From assembly GCA_049520215.1 (NCBI GenBank), contig JBEKPZ010000007.1, positions 3,177-67,176 of the forward strand: a stretch of 64,000 nt of DNA, written 5' to 3'. The translations under genes and the position numbers were made by a program. Numbering within the stretch: position 1 is the stretch's first letter; each line of letters opens with the position of its first letter. The stretch is from Bog-159 sp049520215. Lineage in GTDB: Bacteria; Acidobacteriota; Terriglobia; Bryobacterales; Bryobacteraceae. This document shows, piece after piece, positions 16,830 through 24,230 of the stretch. A model generated the notes under the pieces. It had not been told where the DNA came from and ran no database searches. It saw only the letters and a list, made by a program, of their open reading frames with translations.

Positions 16830-17561
16830 TTAAGAGGCCACCCGGGCTACCTCTTCGACGGCCTCGCGATTCATCTGCGATCCCAGCGTGGCGGCCTTCT
16901 GCAGCATTTCAAACTGGCGCATGACCGCCACCAGGCGCACGGCCGATTCCGCGGCGCCGACATTGGAACTCTCCAGTTTGCCCTGTTCGACTACGGCTCC
17001 GGATGCCGGCTGGGAAGCCGCCGCGCTGCGAAAATAGCTGGCCCCCTGCTTGACCAGCGAACCGGTATCGGAGAAGTCCGCTATCTCGAGCTGGCCCAGG
17101 ACCTGGCCGCTCTGGCTCACTGTGCCGTCAGGCGCCACCTCCAGATCGCCGGACGGTTGGACGGCCAGGTTCGCGCCGGATACCGTCCGCACCGCGTACC
17201 CCTCGGGGGTAACCAGCGCTCCGCCGGGGGATACCCGAAAACTCCCGTTGCGCGTGAACAGGCTTCCGGAAGGCCCATCCACGGCGAAGAAGCCTCTGCC
17301 GGAAAGCGCCAGATCCGAGGGGCTGCCGGTCTCGCGCAGCGTGCCTTGCGAGAAATCGGTCCAGGGCCGCTCGATAACCGGCAGCGTGGCCGCCGATGCG
17401 TCCTGCCGGCCGCTGGCTTCCGCGGACACATAGAGGTTATAGAACTCGCGGTCGGTCTTGTAGCCGCCGGTTTCCGTGTTGGACAGATTGTTCGCCAGCA
17501 TGTCCAGCGACTCCATGCGGGCCCGCATGCCGCCGGCCGCCGAGATCGTCAGGGTATCCAT
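16830..17561 (-). CDS. flgF: Flagellar proximal rod protein FlgF
   Basis: FlgF is a proximal rod subunit of the FlgG family. The 243-residue product has the signature SLDMLANNLSNTETGGYKTD, the GRGFFAVDGPSGSLFTRNG block and a C-terminal helix (AVRLVAVMRQFEMLQKAATL). It differs from FlgG in lacking the MMRALFSAA start. The frame is open upstream to 17648, but the ATG at 17561 with GGGAAG 7 nt before gives the proper N-terminus. It leads the rod/ring operon. Confidence 0.93.
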   Translation of the reverse strand: MDTLTISAAGGMRARMESLDMLANNLSNTETGGYKTDREFYNLYVSAEASGRQDASAATLPVIERPWTDFSQGTLRETGSPSDLALSGRGFFAVDGPSGSLFTRNGSFRVSPGGALVTPEGYAVRTVSGANLAVQPSGDLEVAPDGTVSQSGQVLGQLEIADFSDTGSLVKQGASYFRSAAASQPASGAVVEQGKLESSNVGAAESAVRLVAVMRQFEMLQKAATLGSQMNREAVEEVARVAS

Positions 17562-17585
17562 GGCATCTTCCCAGCAGCGTCTTGT

Positions 17586-17599
17586 GCAAGCGGGGAGCC
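17586..17599 (-). promoter_or_regulatory. Candidate sigma-54 promoter of the flgF operon
   Basis: On the minus strand CGGCTC followed by CCGC and TTGCA places GG (17599-17598) and GC (17587-17586) exactly 10 nt apart, the strict sigma-54 spacing. The -12 element TTGCA is perfect; the -24 element deviates from TGGCAC at two positions. The predicted start near 17574 leaves the ribosome-binding site of flgF intact. A sigma-54 activator gene lies at 29541. GG-N10-GC is common by chance at this GC content. Confidence 0.4.
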
Positions 17600-17747
17600 G
17601 AAGGGTGGCCCCACAAAAAGAAAGGTTTGCCGTCCCGTGCCAGGACAAGTTCCCGGCGGAAACGGCCCCAGCGCCAAGATCTTGGCGGCAGCCCGGCGCG
17701 CAACTGCTTGGAATCCAGCGCAGCGCTTTGGCTCCCGGAGTGCATTT

Positions 17748-19202
17748 GTGCGGGACGTGATCGCCGCCTCTTCAGCATTACCGGGCTCCTCCGGCGCCAA
17801 TACCGCGATGGCCGGCGGCGGGGCGGCCATGGGCGCAGGAACGGCGCTGGCGGCAGTGGCGGGCGGCGGTTTCCGGTCGTTTCTGGATGGCTGCCTGGAC
17901 CGCGGCGTGGACGAAACCCCCGCGCCAGAGCAACACCCGGCGTCCAGCGGGAAAAAACAAAGCTCCGGCATGGCGGTTCCCACTTGCCTGCCAGTTCCGG
18001 CAGCCGCGACCGCCCTCCGGACGCCCGGCTTCGGCCTGGAACCATGGGGAAGTCCCGGAGAGACGTCGGCCGCTTTAGCCCTGGAAGTTGACGCCGTGAG
18101 TACCCAGGATGTCTCCGGCGCTGGCGGTTCCGCGCCAGATCCCGGGCCGCCCCCCGGCTGGGCGGGCACGGCGGGCCGGTTGGCACGGGATCTCTCCTGG
18201 CTGCAGGACGATCCGGCCGCGAAGGAGGATCGAGACCAAGGGCCGGGTGCCACACCGGCGGCCACGCTCGAGTTGGCGTTTGTCGCTCGCTTGCTCCCGC
18301 CCCAACCGGCGCCACCCTCGCAGCAGGCCGCGGAGGGGCTTCCCAGTCCCGCGGCCGCCGCGGTTTCGGGAGAGGCAGCCACCAGCCCCGCAACCGATCC
18401 CCAGGACCGGAGCATTCCGGCGGAGAGCGTCGAGGCCCAACTCGGCCATGCCGGAATCCCGGAGCCCCCGCATGGCCCGCGCACCGCACCGCTCGACGAG
18501 GGGCAAGCCGCATCGCCGGACACAGCTATCGCCGGAAATGCGCGCAACGCTTTCCCCGCGGCAGAAGGGCAAACGACCGCGGACCGCCGGGATGCCGGCC
18601 CATTCGCCGGCGCCGCCCCCAAGAGTGCGCCGCCCTCCGGCGATCGCCCCACGGGCGACCATGGCGAGAGTGCCACCGCCGGACAGGCGGACACGGCGAG
18701 CGTGGGGAACGCAGCCAGCCCACTTCCCGCCAGCCGGGAGATGCAGGGCCCAGTTCCCGAGCAGCCGGCCGGCGCAGCGCGTCCCGCCGAGGCGGAGCCC
18801 CCCGAACCGGCGGCGCAGCCGGTCTCCCGCGACGTCTCCCTGCATCTGGCCGATGGCGAAACGAGCGTGGACATCCGCATGGCCGAGCGCGCCGGAGAGA
18901 TCCGCGTGACGGTGCACACTCCGGATCGCGATCTGGCCAACTCTTTGCGTGCAGACCTGCCGGATCTGGTCGGCAAGCTGCGGCAAAGCGGATTCCAGGC
19001 GGAGGCCTGGCGTCCGGCCTCGACAGCATCGGACGCGGGCCGCCGCGGCGGTTCGGACGGCTCGCCCTACCAGGAGCATTCGCCGGACGCGCGCAAAGAC
19101 GGCCGGCAACAGCAACCGCGGCAACGGCAGTCGAAAGATCCATCCCGCTGGGCCGGGGAATGGCAGTCCAGCCTCGACCCCGCACAGGAGTCCCCCACAT
19201 GA
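17748..19202 (+). CDS. fliK: Flagellar hook-length control protein FliK
   Basis: FliK measures the hook and switches export specificity. The 484-residue product has a long Pro/Ala/Gly-rich disordered N-terminal and middle part and a C-terminal Flg_hook domain (about residues 360-425: VSLHLADGETSVDIRMAERA, then GEIRVTVHTPDRDLANSLRA). The GTG at 17748 has GGAG at 7 nt spacing and is preferred to the ATG at 17808; the frame before it is antisense to flgF. The stop overlaps the flgD ATG. The order fliK-flgD-flgE supports the call. Confidence 0.86.
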   Translation: MRDVIAASSALPGSSGANTAMAGGGAAMGAGTALAAVAGGGFRSFLDGCLDRGVDETPAPEQHPASSGKKQSSGMAVPTCLPVPAAATALRTPGFGLEPWGSPGETSAALALEVDAVSTQDVSGAGGSAPDPGPPPGWAGTAGRLARDLSWLQDDPAAKEDRDQGPGATPAATLELAFVARLLPPQPAPPSQQAAEGLPSPAAAAVSGEAATSPATDPQDRSIPAESVEAQLGHAGIPEPPHGPRTAPLDEGQAASPDTAIAGNARNAFPAAEGQTTADRRDAGPFAGAAPKSAPPSGDRPTGDHGESATAGQADTASVGNAASPLPASREMQGPVPEQPAGAARPAEAEPPEPAAQPVSRDVSLHLADGETSVDIRMAERAGEIRVTVHTPDRDLANSLRADLPDLVGKLRQSGFQAEAWRPASTASDAGRRGGSDGSPYQEHSPDARKDGRQQQPRQRQSKDPSRWAGEWQSSLDPAQESPT

Positions 19203-19495
19203 CGATTCAACCCTTGGCAACCTTGCCGCACAGCCAGAGCGGCGCCGCGGCTACCACTACCACTACTGCGACTCAAACGAGCGCTACTGGAACGAGCTCG
19301 AACGATTCGGCCGGCGATGTCAGCGAGACCGCGTTCCTGCAGCTTCTGGTGGCTCAAATCCAGTATCAGGATCCCACCAATCCGACCGACAGCACCGCCT
19401 TCGTCACGCAACTGGCGCAGTTCAGCTCACTCGAACAACTCATCGCCATTCATGGCGATCTCGACAGCCTGACGACGACCGGCAGCACCGGCTAA
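19199..19495 (+). CDS. flgD: Flagellar hook-capping protein FlgD (short form)
   Basis: FlgD caps the growing hook and is required for hook polymerisation. The 98-residue product has the conserved N-terminal core ETAFLQLLVAQIQYQDPTNP, then AFVTQLAQFSSLEQL. It ends shortly after, so the Ig-like/Tudor domains of the 230-residue enterobacterial FlgD are absent. GGAG lies 8 nt before the ATG, which overlaps the fliK stop (ATGA). flgE follows after 33 bp. Confidence 0.93.
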   Translation: MTIQPLATLPHSQSGAAATTTTTATQTSATGTSSNDSAGDVSETAFLQLLVAQIQYQDPTNPTDSTAFVTQLAQFSSLEQLIAIHGDLDSLTTTGSTG

Positions 19496-19528
19496 TAGAA
19501 TACCCTGGCACGCAAGGAGAGACGAACG

Positions 19529-20773
19529 ATGTTTGCAGCATTCAATACCGCACTATCCGGCTTGGACGCCAACGGCGTGGCCGTCGACGTGATCGGCAAC
19601 AACCTGGCCAACATGAACACCACCGGTTACAAGGAAAGCGTCGCCTACTTCCAAAACCTGGTCAGCGAATCGATGAACGGCGGCCAGACCCAAGTGGGGT
19701 TCGGCGTGGCGCCGCCGCTGACCATCACGCAGTTCACCCAAGGCGCCATTAGCGCCAGCAGCGGGTCTCAGGACGCGGCCATTCAGGGGAGCGGCTTTTT
19801 CGTGGTCAACGACAACGGCGTGACCCAATACACCAGGGCCGGCAGTTTCCAGGTGGACCTGTCGGGCAACCTGCTCACTCCCAGCGGGCAGCAGGTCCAG
19901 GGCTGGATGGCTACCAACGGAGTGGTCAACACCGGCGGGCCGGTAGGCAACATCACCGTACCGGTGGGCTCCATGCAAGCGCCCGTGGCCACCCAGAACA
20001 TGACCCTGAGCGCCAACTTCGATGCCTCCGCCGCCACGGGTACGGCGTCCGACTGGTCCGCTCCCATAACGGTCTACGACTCCCTGGGGACCACCCATGT
20101 GTTGACCCTCAACTTTGAACAGACCGCCGCCAACACCTGGTCTTGCCAAGCCACCGTCCCCGGCGCGGATGTCCAGGGCGGCACGGCGGGCACGCCATCC
20201 GATGTGGGAAACCCCATCACCCTGCAATTCAACGGCAGCGGGCTGTTAACCGGCACGACGCCGGCCGAACCCATCAATTTCGGCTTTCAGCCCGCCAACG
20301 GCGCTGCGGCCCTTAGCGTCAACTGGAATCCCATCGCTGCGGACGGCACCAGCACCCTCACCCAGTTCGACCAGAGCTCGGCCACTTCCGCGATCACCCA
20401 GGACGGCTCGGCGGCCGCCCAGCTCACCGCGGTGACCATGGCCAACGGCGGCCAGTTGCTGGCGACCTACTCCGACGGTCAACAGACCGTGGTCGGACAA
20501 CTGGCCATGGCTAACATTCAAAACCCACAAACTCTGCTGAATGTGGGAAACAACAACTTCCAGGTGACCGCCGACACCGGCGCGCCGGCCGTTGGGGCGC
20601 CCGGCACCGGCGGACGCGGGACGGTCGTGGGCGGCGCTCTGGAATCCTCGAATGTGGACATGGCCACGGAACTCACCGATTTGATCGTACTGCAGAGCGC
20701 CTACCAGGCCAATGCCAAGGTGGTGACGACCGTCGACTCGCTGGCGCAGGCCACCACCGAGCTGATCACCTAG
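19529..20773 (+). CDS. flgE: Flagellar hook protein FlgE
   Basis: FlgE polymerises into the hook. The 414-residue product has the N-terminal AFNTALSGLDANGVAVDVIG and the signature NNLANMNTTGYKES. It also has the GSGFFVVNDNGVTQYTRAG block, a central FlgE D2-type domain (SAPITVYDSLGTTHVLTLNF), and the C-terminal SSNVDMATELTDLIVLQSAY and AKVVTTVDSL helices. The size is typical. AAGGAGAG precedes the ATG. Confidence 0.97.
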   Translation: MFAAFNTALSGLDANGVAVDVIGNNLANMNTTGYKESVAYFQNLVSESMNGGQTQVGFGVAPPLTITQFTQGAISASSGSQDAAIQGSGFFVVNDNGVTQYTRAGSFQVDLSGNLLTPSGQQVQGWMATNGVVNTGGPVGNITVPVGSMQAPVATQNMTLSANFDASAATGTASDWSAPITVYDSLGTTHVLTLNFEQTAANTWSCQATVPGADVQGGTAGTPSDVGNPITLQFNGSGLLTGTTPAEPINFGFQPANGAAALSVNWNPIAADGTSTLTQFDQSSATSAITQDGSAAAQLTAVTMANGGQLLATYSDGQQTVVGQLAMANIQNPQTLLNVGNNNFQVTADTGAPAVGAPGTGGRGTVVGGALESSNVDMATELTDLIVLQSAYQANAKVVTTVDSLAQATTELIT

Positions 20774-20786
20774 GAGCCGCGGGGAT

Positions 20787-21035
20787 ATGACCGCCATGGA
20801 AGAGATCGCCGCCTTTGCCGACGTGCCGGTGGACATCGAGGCCGAGTTGGACCGCCGCATCCTGAGCGTAGGGCAGATCCTGCAAATGGAACCCGGCAGC
20901 CTGATCGGCATGAAGCGTTCGGCGGGGGAAAACATCGACCTGTACGTGGGCGGCACGCTGATCGGTTGCGGTGAAATCGTGGTCGTCGAAAACAGCCTGG
21001 GAGTGCGCATCACGGATTTCAACGGCGATGCGTAA
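20787..21035 (+). CDS. fliN: Flagellar motor switch protein FliN (short)
   Basis: This 82-residue protein is a single SpoA domain: DVPVDIEAELDRRILSVGQI, PGSLIGMKRSAGENIDLYVG, then GCGEIVVVENSLGVRITDF. FliN stacks at the base of the C-ring and docks FliH. It lies between flgE and fliO, at the head of the export-gate genes, separated from fliM (11011-11988). A second, longer SpoA protein is encoded at 28199, so the C-ring may contain two FliN-type subunits. Confidence 0.94.
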   Translation: MTAMEEIAAFADVPVDIEAELDRRILSVGQILQMEPGSLIGMKRSAGENIDLYVGGTLIGCGEIVVVENSLGVRITDFNGDA

Positions 21036-21059
21036 CGCCGGCGGCGGGAAGAGGAGCGA

Positions 21060-21353
21060 ATGGAAGCGATGCGGCAAGTTTGGGCGGTGAGCGCGGTGCT
21101 GGCGCTGCTGGCGGCCTCGCTCTGGTGGCTGCGGCGCAAAGGACTGGCCCGCTTTCGCCCGCGCGGCCGCAAGCAGACGATTCTGGCCGTGGAGCGGCTG
21201 ACGCTGGGACCCCAACACGCGCTGCACCTGGTGCGGCTGGCGGGCCGCGGGCTCCTGGTGGGGACTTCTCCGGCGGGATGCGCGGTGCTGGAGAGTTTCG
21301 AGTGGTCGAGTCTGGAATCCCGGCCTTCGGCCGGAACCCCGGAGGCGCGCTGA
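21060..21353 (+). CDS. fliO: Flagellar biosynthesis protein FliO
   Basis: FliO is a small membrane protein that stabilises FliP during gate assembly. The 97-residue product has one N-terminal membrane helix (AVSAVLALLAASLWWL), a basic patch (RRKGLARFRPRGRK) and a small SH3-like cytoplasmic part with LAVERLTLGPQHALHLVRLA. It lies directly before fliP (1-bp TGATG overlap), the invariant FliO position. GGAG precedes the ATG at 21060. Confidence 0.87.
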   Translation: MEAMRQVWAVSAVLALLAASLWWLRRKGLARFRPRGRKQTILAVERLTLGPQHALHLVRLAGRGLLVGTSPAGCAVLESFEWSSLESRPSAGTPEAR

Positions 21354-22090
21354 TGTCCCGCCGGCTGGCGCACGCAGGCTGTCTGGCGCTGCTGTTGCCC
21401 GCCGCCGCCTGGGCGGCTCGCGGGGCTGCCCCGGCGTCCGGGCTGGACATCGGCAAAACCGGTTCGATGAGCGCGCCGATGCAGATTGTCCTGCTGCTGA
21501 CGGCGCTGACGCTGCTGCCCGCGGCGCTGGTCTCGGTAACCCCTTTCTTGCGCATCTCGATCGTGCTGCATTTCCTGCGGCAGGCGTTGGCCACGCAGAC
21601 GGCGCCCTCCAACCAGGTGCTGGTGGGACTGGCGCTGTTCCTGAGCCTGCTCACCATCGAACCCATGGCCAGCCAGATCTACGAACAGGCCTGGATTCCC
21701 CTGGACCTCGGCCAGATGACCGTCCCGCAAGCGGCCCAGGAGGCCGCCCGGCCGCTGCGCCAGTTCTGGCTGCGCTTCGCCCGCGAGAAAGACATCGCTT
21801 TGCTGCTGGAGGTATCCCACTCGCCGGCGCCGCGCACTCCGGCCGACGTGGATCTGAAAGTCCTGATTCCCGCCTATATTTTGTCGGAGTTGAAGGCGTC
21901 CTTTCAAATTGGCGCGGTGCTCTACCTACCCTTCCTGGTCATCGACCTGGTGGTGGCCTCGGTGACCCTCTCGGTGGGCATGGTGCAGTTGCCGCCCGTC
22001 ATGATTTCGGCGCCCTTCAAGATTCTGCTGTTCGTGCTGGTGGACGGCTGGAACCTGGTGGTCGGATCGCTGATGAAGAGCTTTAGCTGA
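21353..22090 (+). CDS. fliP: Flagellar export gate protein FliP
   Basis: FliP is the core of the FliP5Q4R1 export gate. The 245-residue product has a cleavable signal peptide (CLALLLPAAAWAARG) and the signature TPFLRISIVLHFLRQALATQ. It also has the PADVDLKVLIPAYILSELKA motif and C-terminal membrane helices with DLVVASVTLSVGMVQLPPVM. The ATG at 21353 overlaps the fliO stop; the upstream frame is shadow. Length and motifs are standard. Confidence 0.97.
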   Translation: MSRRLAHAGCLALLLPAAAWAARGAAPASGLDIGKTGSMSAPMQIVLLLTALTLLPAALVSVTPFLRISIVLHFLRQALATQTAPSNQVLVGLALFLSLLTIEPMASQIYEQAWIPLDLGQMTVPQAAQEAARPLRQFWLRFAREKDIALLLEVSHSPAPRTPADVDLKVLIPAYILSELKASFQIGAVLYLPFLVIDLVVASVTLSVGMVQLPPVMISAPFKILLFVLVDGWNLVVGSLMKSFS

Positions 22091-22099
22091 GGAACGCTT

Positions 22100-22369
22100 A
22101 TGACTAGCGACGCCGTCGTCGAAATCCTGCGCCACGCGCTGCTGGCGGCCTTCTGGCTGGTGGCGCCGCTGCTGGCCATCGCCTTCGTCACCGGCGTGGT
22201 GGTCAGCCTGGCGCAGATCGTGACCTCCATTCAGGACACCGCCTTCAGCACTATTCCCCGCCTGGTGGTGTTTGTGCTGGCCATCCTGATGCTGATGCCC
22301 TGGATGATCCAGCGGATCGCGGTTTACACCACGGCTTTGTTCGGGGATCTGGGGCGGTATGCCCGCTGA
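22100..22369 (+). CDS. fliQ: Flagellar export gate protein FliQ
   Basis: FliQ is a two-helix gate component. The 89-residue product has two membrane hairpin helices: FWLVAPLLAIAFVTGVVVSL and LVVFVLAILMLMPWMIQRI. The conserved link SLAQIVTSIQDTAFSTIPRL lies between them. It lies 9 bp after fliP and overlaps fliR by 11 bp, the standard order. Confidence 0.96.
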   Translation: MTSDAVVEILRHALLAAFWLVAPLLAIAFVTGVVVSLAQIVTSIQDTAFSTIPRLVVFVLAILMLMPWMIQRIAVYTTALFGDLGRYAR

Positions 22370-23129
22370 GATTGGCCTGGGCCTCCCCACGCTGTACGGG
22401 TTTCTGCTGGTGCTGGCAAGAGTCTCCGGCGTCTTTGCCCTGGTGCCCCTGCCCGGCTTTCAAAGCGGCCCGCGGCTGGCCCGCATTGTCCTGTCGGTGA
22501 CGATTACCATGGCGCTTTATCCCCTTTGGCCCCGGATGGACGCGCCGCGGGCGGATGCCGCGCGCCTGCTGCTGTGGGTGCTGCCGGAGATCGGGGTGGG
22601 AGTCACCGTTGGCTTGGGCGTAGCGCTGATCCTGGAAGTCTTCCTGATGACGGCCCAAATCCTCAGCCTGAACGCGGGGTTCAGTTTTGCCCAGACCATC
22701 GATCCGACCACGCAGGCCGAGTCGGGCGTGCTGCTGGTGTTCGCGCAGTTGGCCGGCGGCATGGTTTTTCTGGCGCTGGGCCTGGACCGGGAGGTGATCC
22801 GGACCCTGGCTTACAGCCTGGAGACGCATCCGGCCGGCGCCTGGATTACACCGCCCGCGGCCGCGGCGCTGCTGCGCCTGGGCGGAGACATGCTGGCGCT
22901 GGCGGTGCGGCTGGCGCTGCCCTGTATCGCGCTGCTGGTGCTGGCGGATATCGCCCTGGGGCTGCTGGGGCGGCTCAACGCCCAACTGCAATTGCTGACC
23001 TTGTCTTTCCCCATCAAGATGACCGCGTCGCTGGTGCTGTTGGGGTGGGTTGCCGCGCTGCTCCCCAAGCTCCTGGCGGCCTACGGCGGCGCGGTTTTCG
23101 GAACGCTGCGCCAGGCGCTCGGCTTTTGA
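22359..23129 (+). CDS. fliR: Flagellar export gate protein FliR
   Basis: FliR is the single-copy gate subunit that plugs the FliP ring. The 256-residue product has about six membrane helices and the family motifs: LVLARVSGVFALVPLPGFQ, the SLNAGFSFAQTIDPTTQAES block and the late ALQLLTLSFPIK-like segment (NAQLQLLTLSFPIKMTASL). It follows fliQ with an overlap and precedes flhB by 12 bp. Confidence 0.95.
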   Translation: MPAEIGLGLPTLYGFLLVLARVSGVFALVPLPGFQSGPRLARIVLSVTITMALYPLWPRMDAPRADAARLLLWVLPEIGVGVTVGLGVALILEVFLMTAQILSLNAGFSFAQTIDPTTQAESGVLLVFAQLAGGMVFLALGLDREVIRTLAYSLETHPAGAWITPPAAAALLRLGGDMLALAVRLALPCIALLVLADIALGLLGRLNAQLQLLTLSFPIKMTASLVLLGWVAALLPKLLAAYGGAVFGTLRQALGF

Positions 23130-23141
23130 TGCGGAAACTTT

Positions 23142-24206
23142 GTGGCTGAAAACAACGGGCAGAGAACGGAACAGCCCACCGCCAAGCGCCTGGACAAAGC
23201 GCGCAAGGAAGGACAGTTCCCCACCGCGCGCCAGTTCGTCTCGGCCATGCAGTTCCTGGCCTTCGTGGCGGTGCTGGAGGCCTGGGGCGGCCAATGGCTT
23301 GCCGAACTGCGTCGGCTCATGCGCCACACGCTGGCGGCGGCTTTCACCGCCGACGCGGGAGCCAAGGCAGCCGAGACCAGCCACTACCTGCTGCTGGACG
23401 TTGTGCGGCTGCTGGCGCCCGCCGCGGGCGTGCTGCTGGCAGTCACCCTGGGCGTGCAACTGGCCGCCACGCAATTCGGCGTGAGCGGGAAAAAGCTGGC
23501 GCCCGATCCGCAGCGGCTGAATCCGCTGGCGCGGCTGCGCGAACTGCCCAAGCAGAACCTGCCCGCGCTGCTGCGGGCGGCGGTCATGCTGCCGCTGTTC
23601 GGGATGGCGGTGTACGGCATCGTCCGGGACAATCTGGCGGCCTACATGGCGCTCCCCTTTCAGGGCGTCGAATCGGCCTTCAGCCAGGTCTGCGGTTCGT
23701 TCGCCGCGCTGCTATGGAAGGCCGGCGGCGTCTTCCTGCTTTTCGGTGCGGTGGACCTGTTCCGGCAGCGCCGCCGCTACCGCAAGGACCTGCGCATGAG
23801 CAAACAGGAGATTCGCGACGAGGTCAAGGAGACGGAAGGCAATCCGCAAATGAAGGCGCGCATCCGGCGCCTGGCGCGGGAGCGTCTGCGGCACAAAATG
23901 ATGAAAGAAGTTCCCACCGCTACCGCCGTGATCGTCAACCCGACGCATTACGCGGTGGCGCTGCGCTATGCCCTGGATTCCATGGCCACGCCGGTGGTGG
24001 TGGCCAAGGGGAAGAATTACCTGGCGCAGCGCATCCGCCAGCGGGCCCTGGAATACCAGGTGCCCATCGTCGAGAACCCCCCGCTGGCGCAGGCGCTGTA
24101 CCGCTCGGTGGACATCGGGCAGGAGATCCCGGCGCACCTGTATCGCGCCGTGGCGGAGATCCTGGCCTATGTTTATAAACTCATGAACGGCCGATTACCT
24201 GGGTAG
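23142..24206 (+). CDS. flhB: Flagellar export switch protein FlhB
   Basis: FlhB controls the export-specificity switch at the gate. The 354-residue product begins with the typical ENNGQRTEQPTAKRLDKARK, has four membrane segments, a cytoplasmic linker with MSKQEIRDEVKETEGNPQMK, and the self-cleavage motif NPTH at residues 266-269, so autocleavage should work. The C-terminal domain has the family VVVAKGKNYLAQRIRQRALE. The start is a GTG at 23142. FlhB acts together with FliK, encoded at the head of this operon. Confidence 0.97.
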   Translation: MAENNGQRTEQPTAKRLDKARKEGQFPTARQFVSAMQFLAFVAVLEAWGGQWLAELRRLMRHTLAAAFTADAGAKAAETSHYLLLDVVRLLAPAAGVLLAVTLGVQLAATQFGVSGKKLAPDPQRLNPLARLRELPKQNLPALLRAAVMLPLFGMAVYGIVRDNLAAYMALPFQGVESAFSQVCGSFAALLWKAGGVFLLFGAVDLFRQRRRYRKDLRMSKQEIRDEVKETEGNPQMKARIRRLARERLRHKMMKEVPTATAVIVNPTHYAVALRYALDSMATPVVVAKGKNYLAQRIRQRALEYQVPIVENPPLAQALYRSVDIGQEIPAHLYRAVAEILAYVYKLMNGRLPG

Positions 24207-24230
24207 GGGAAGAATCGAGAGATATCCGGA

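Noticed and set aside
16704..17747. Upstream extension of the fliK frame
   Set aside because: It runs antisense to flgF and flgG. A GTG at 17748 with a good ribosome-binding site gives a sensible start.
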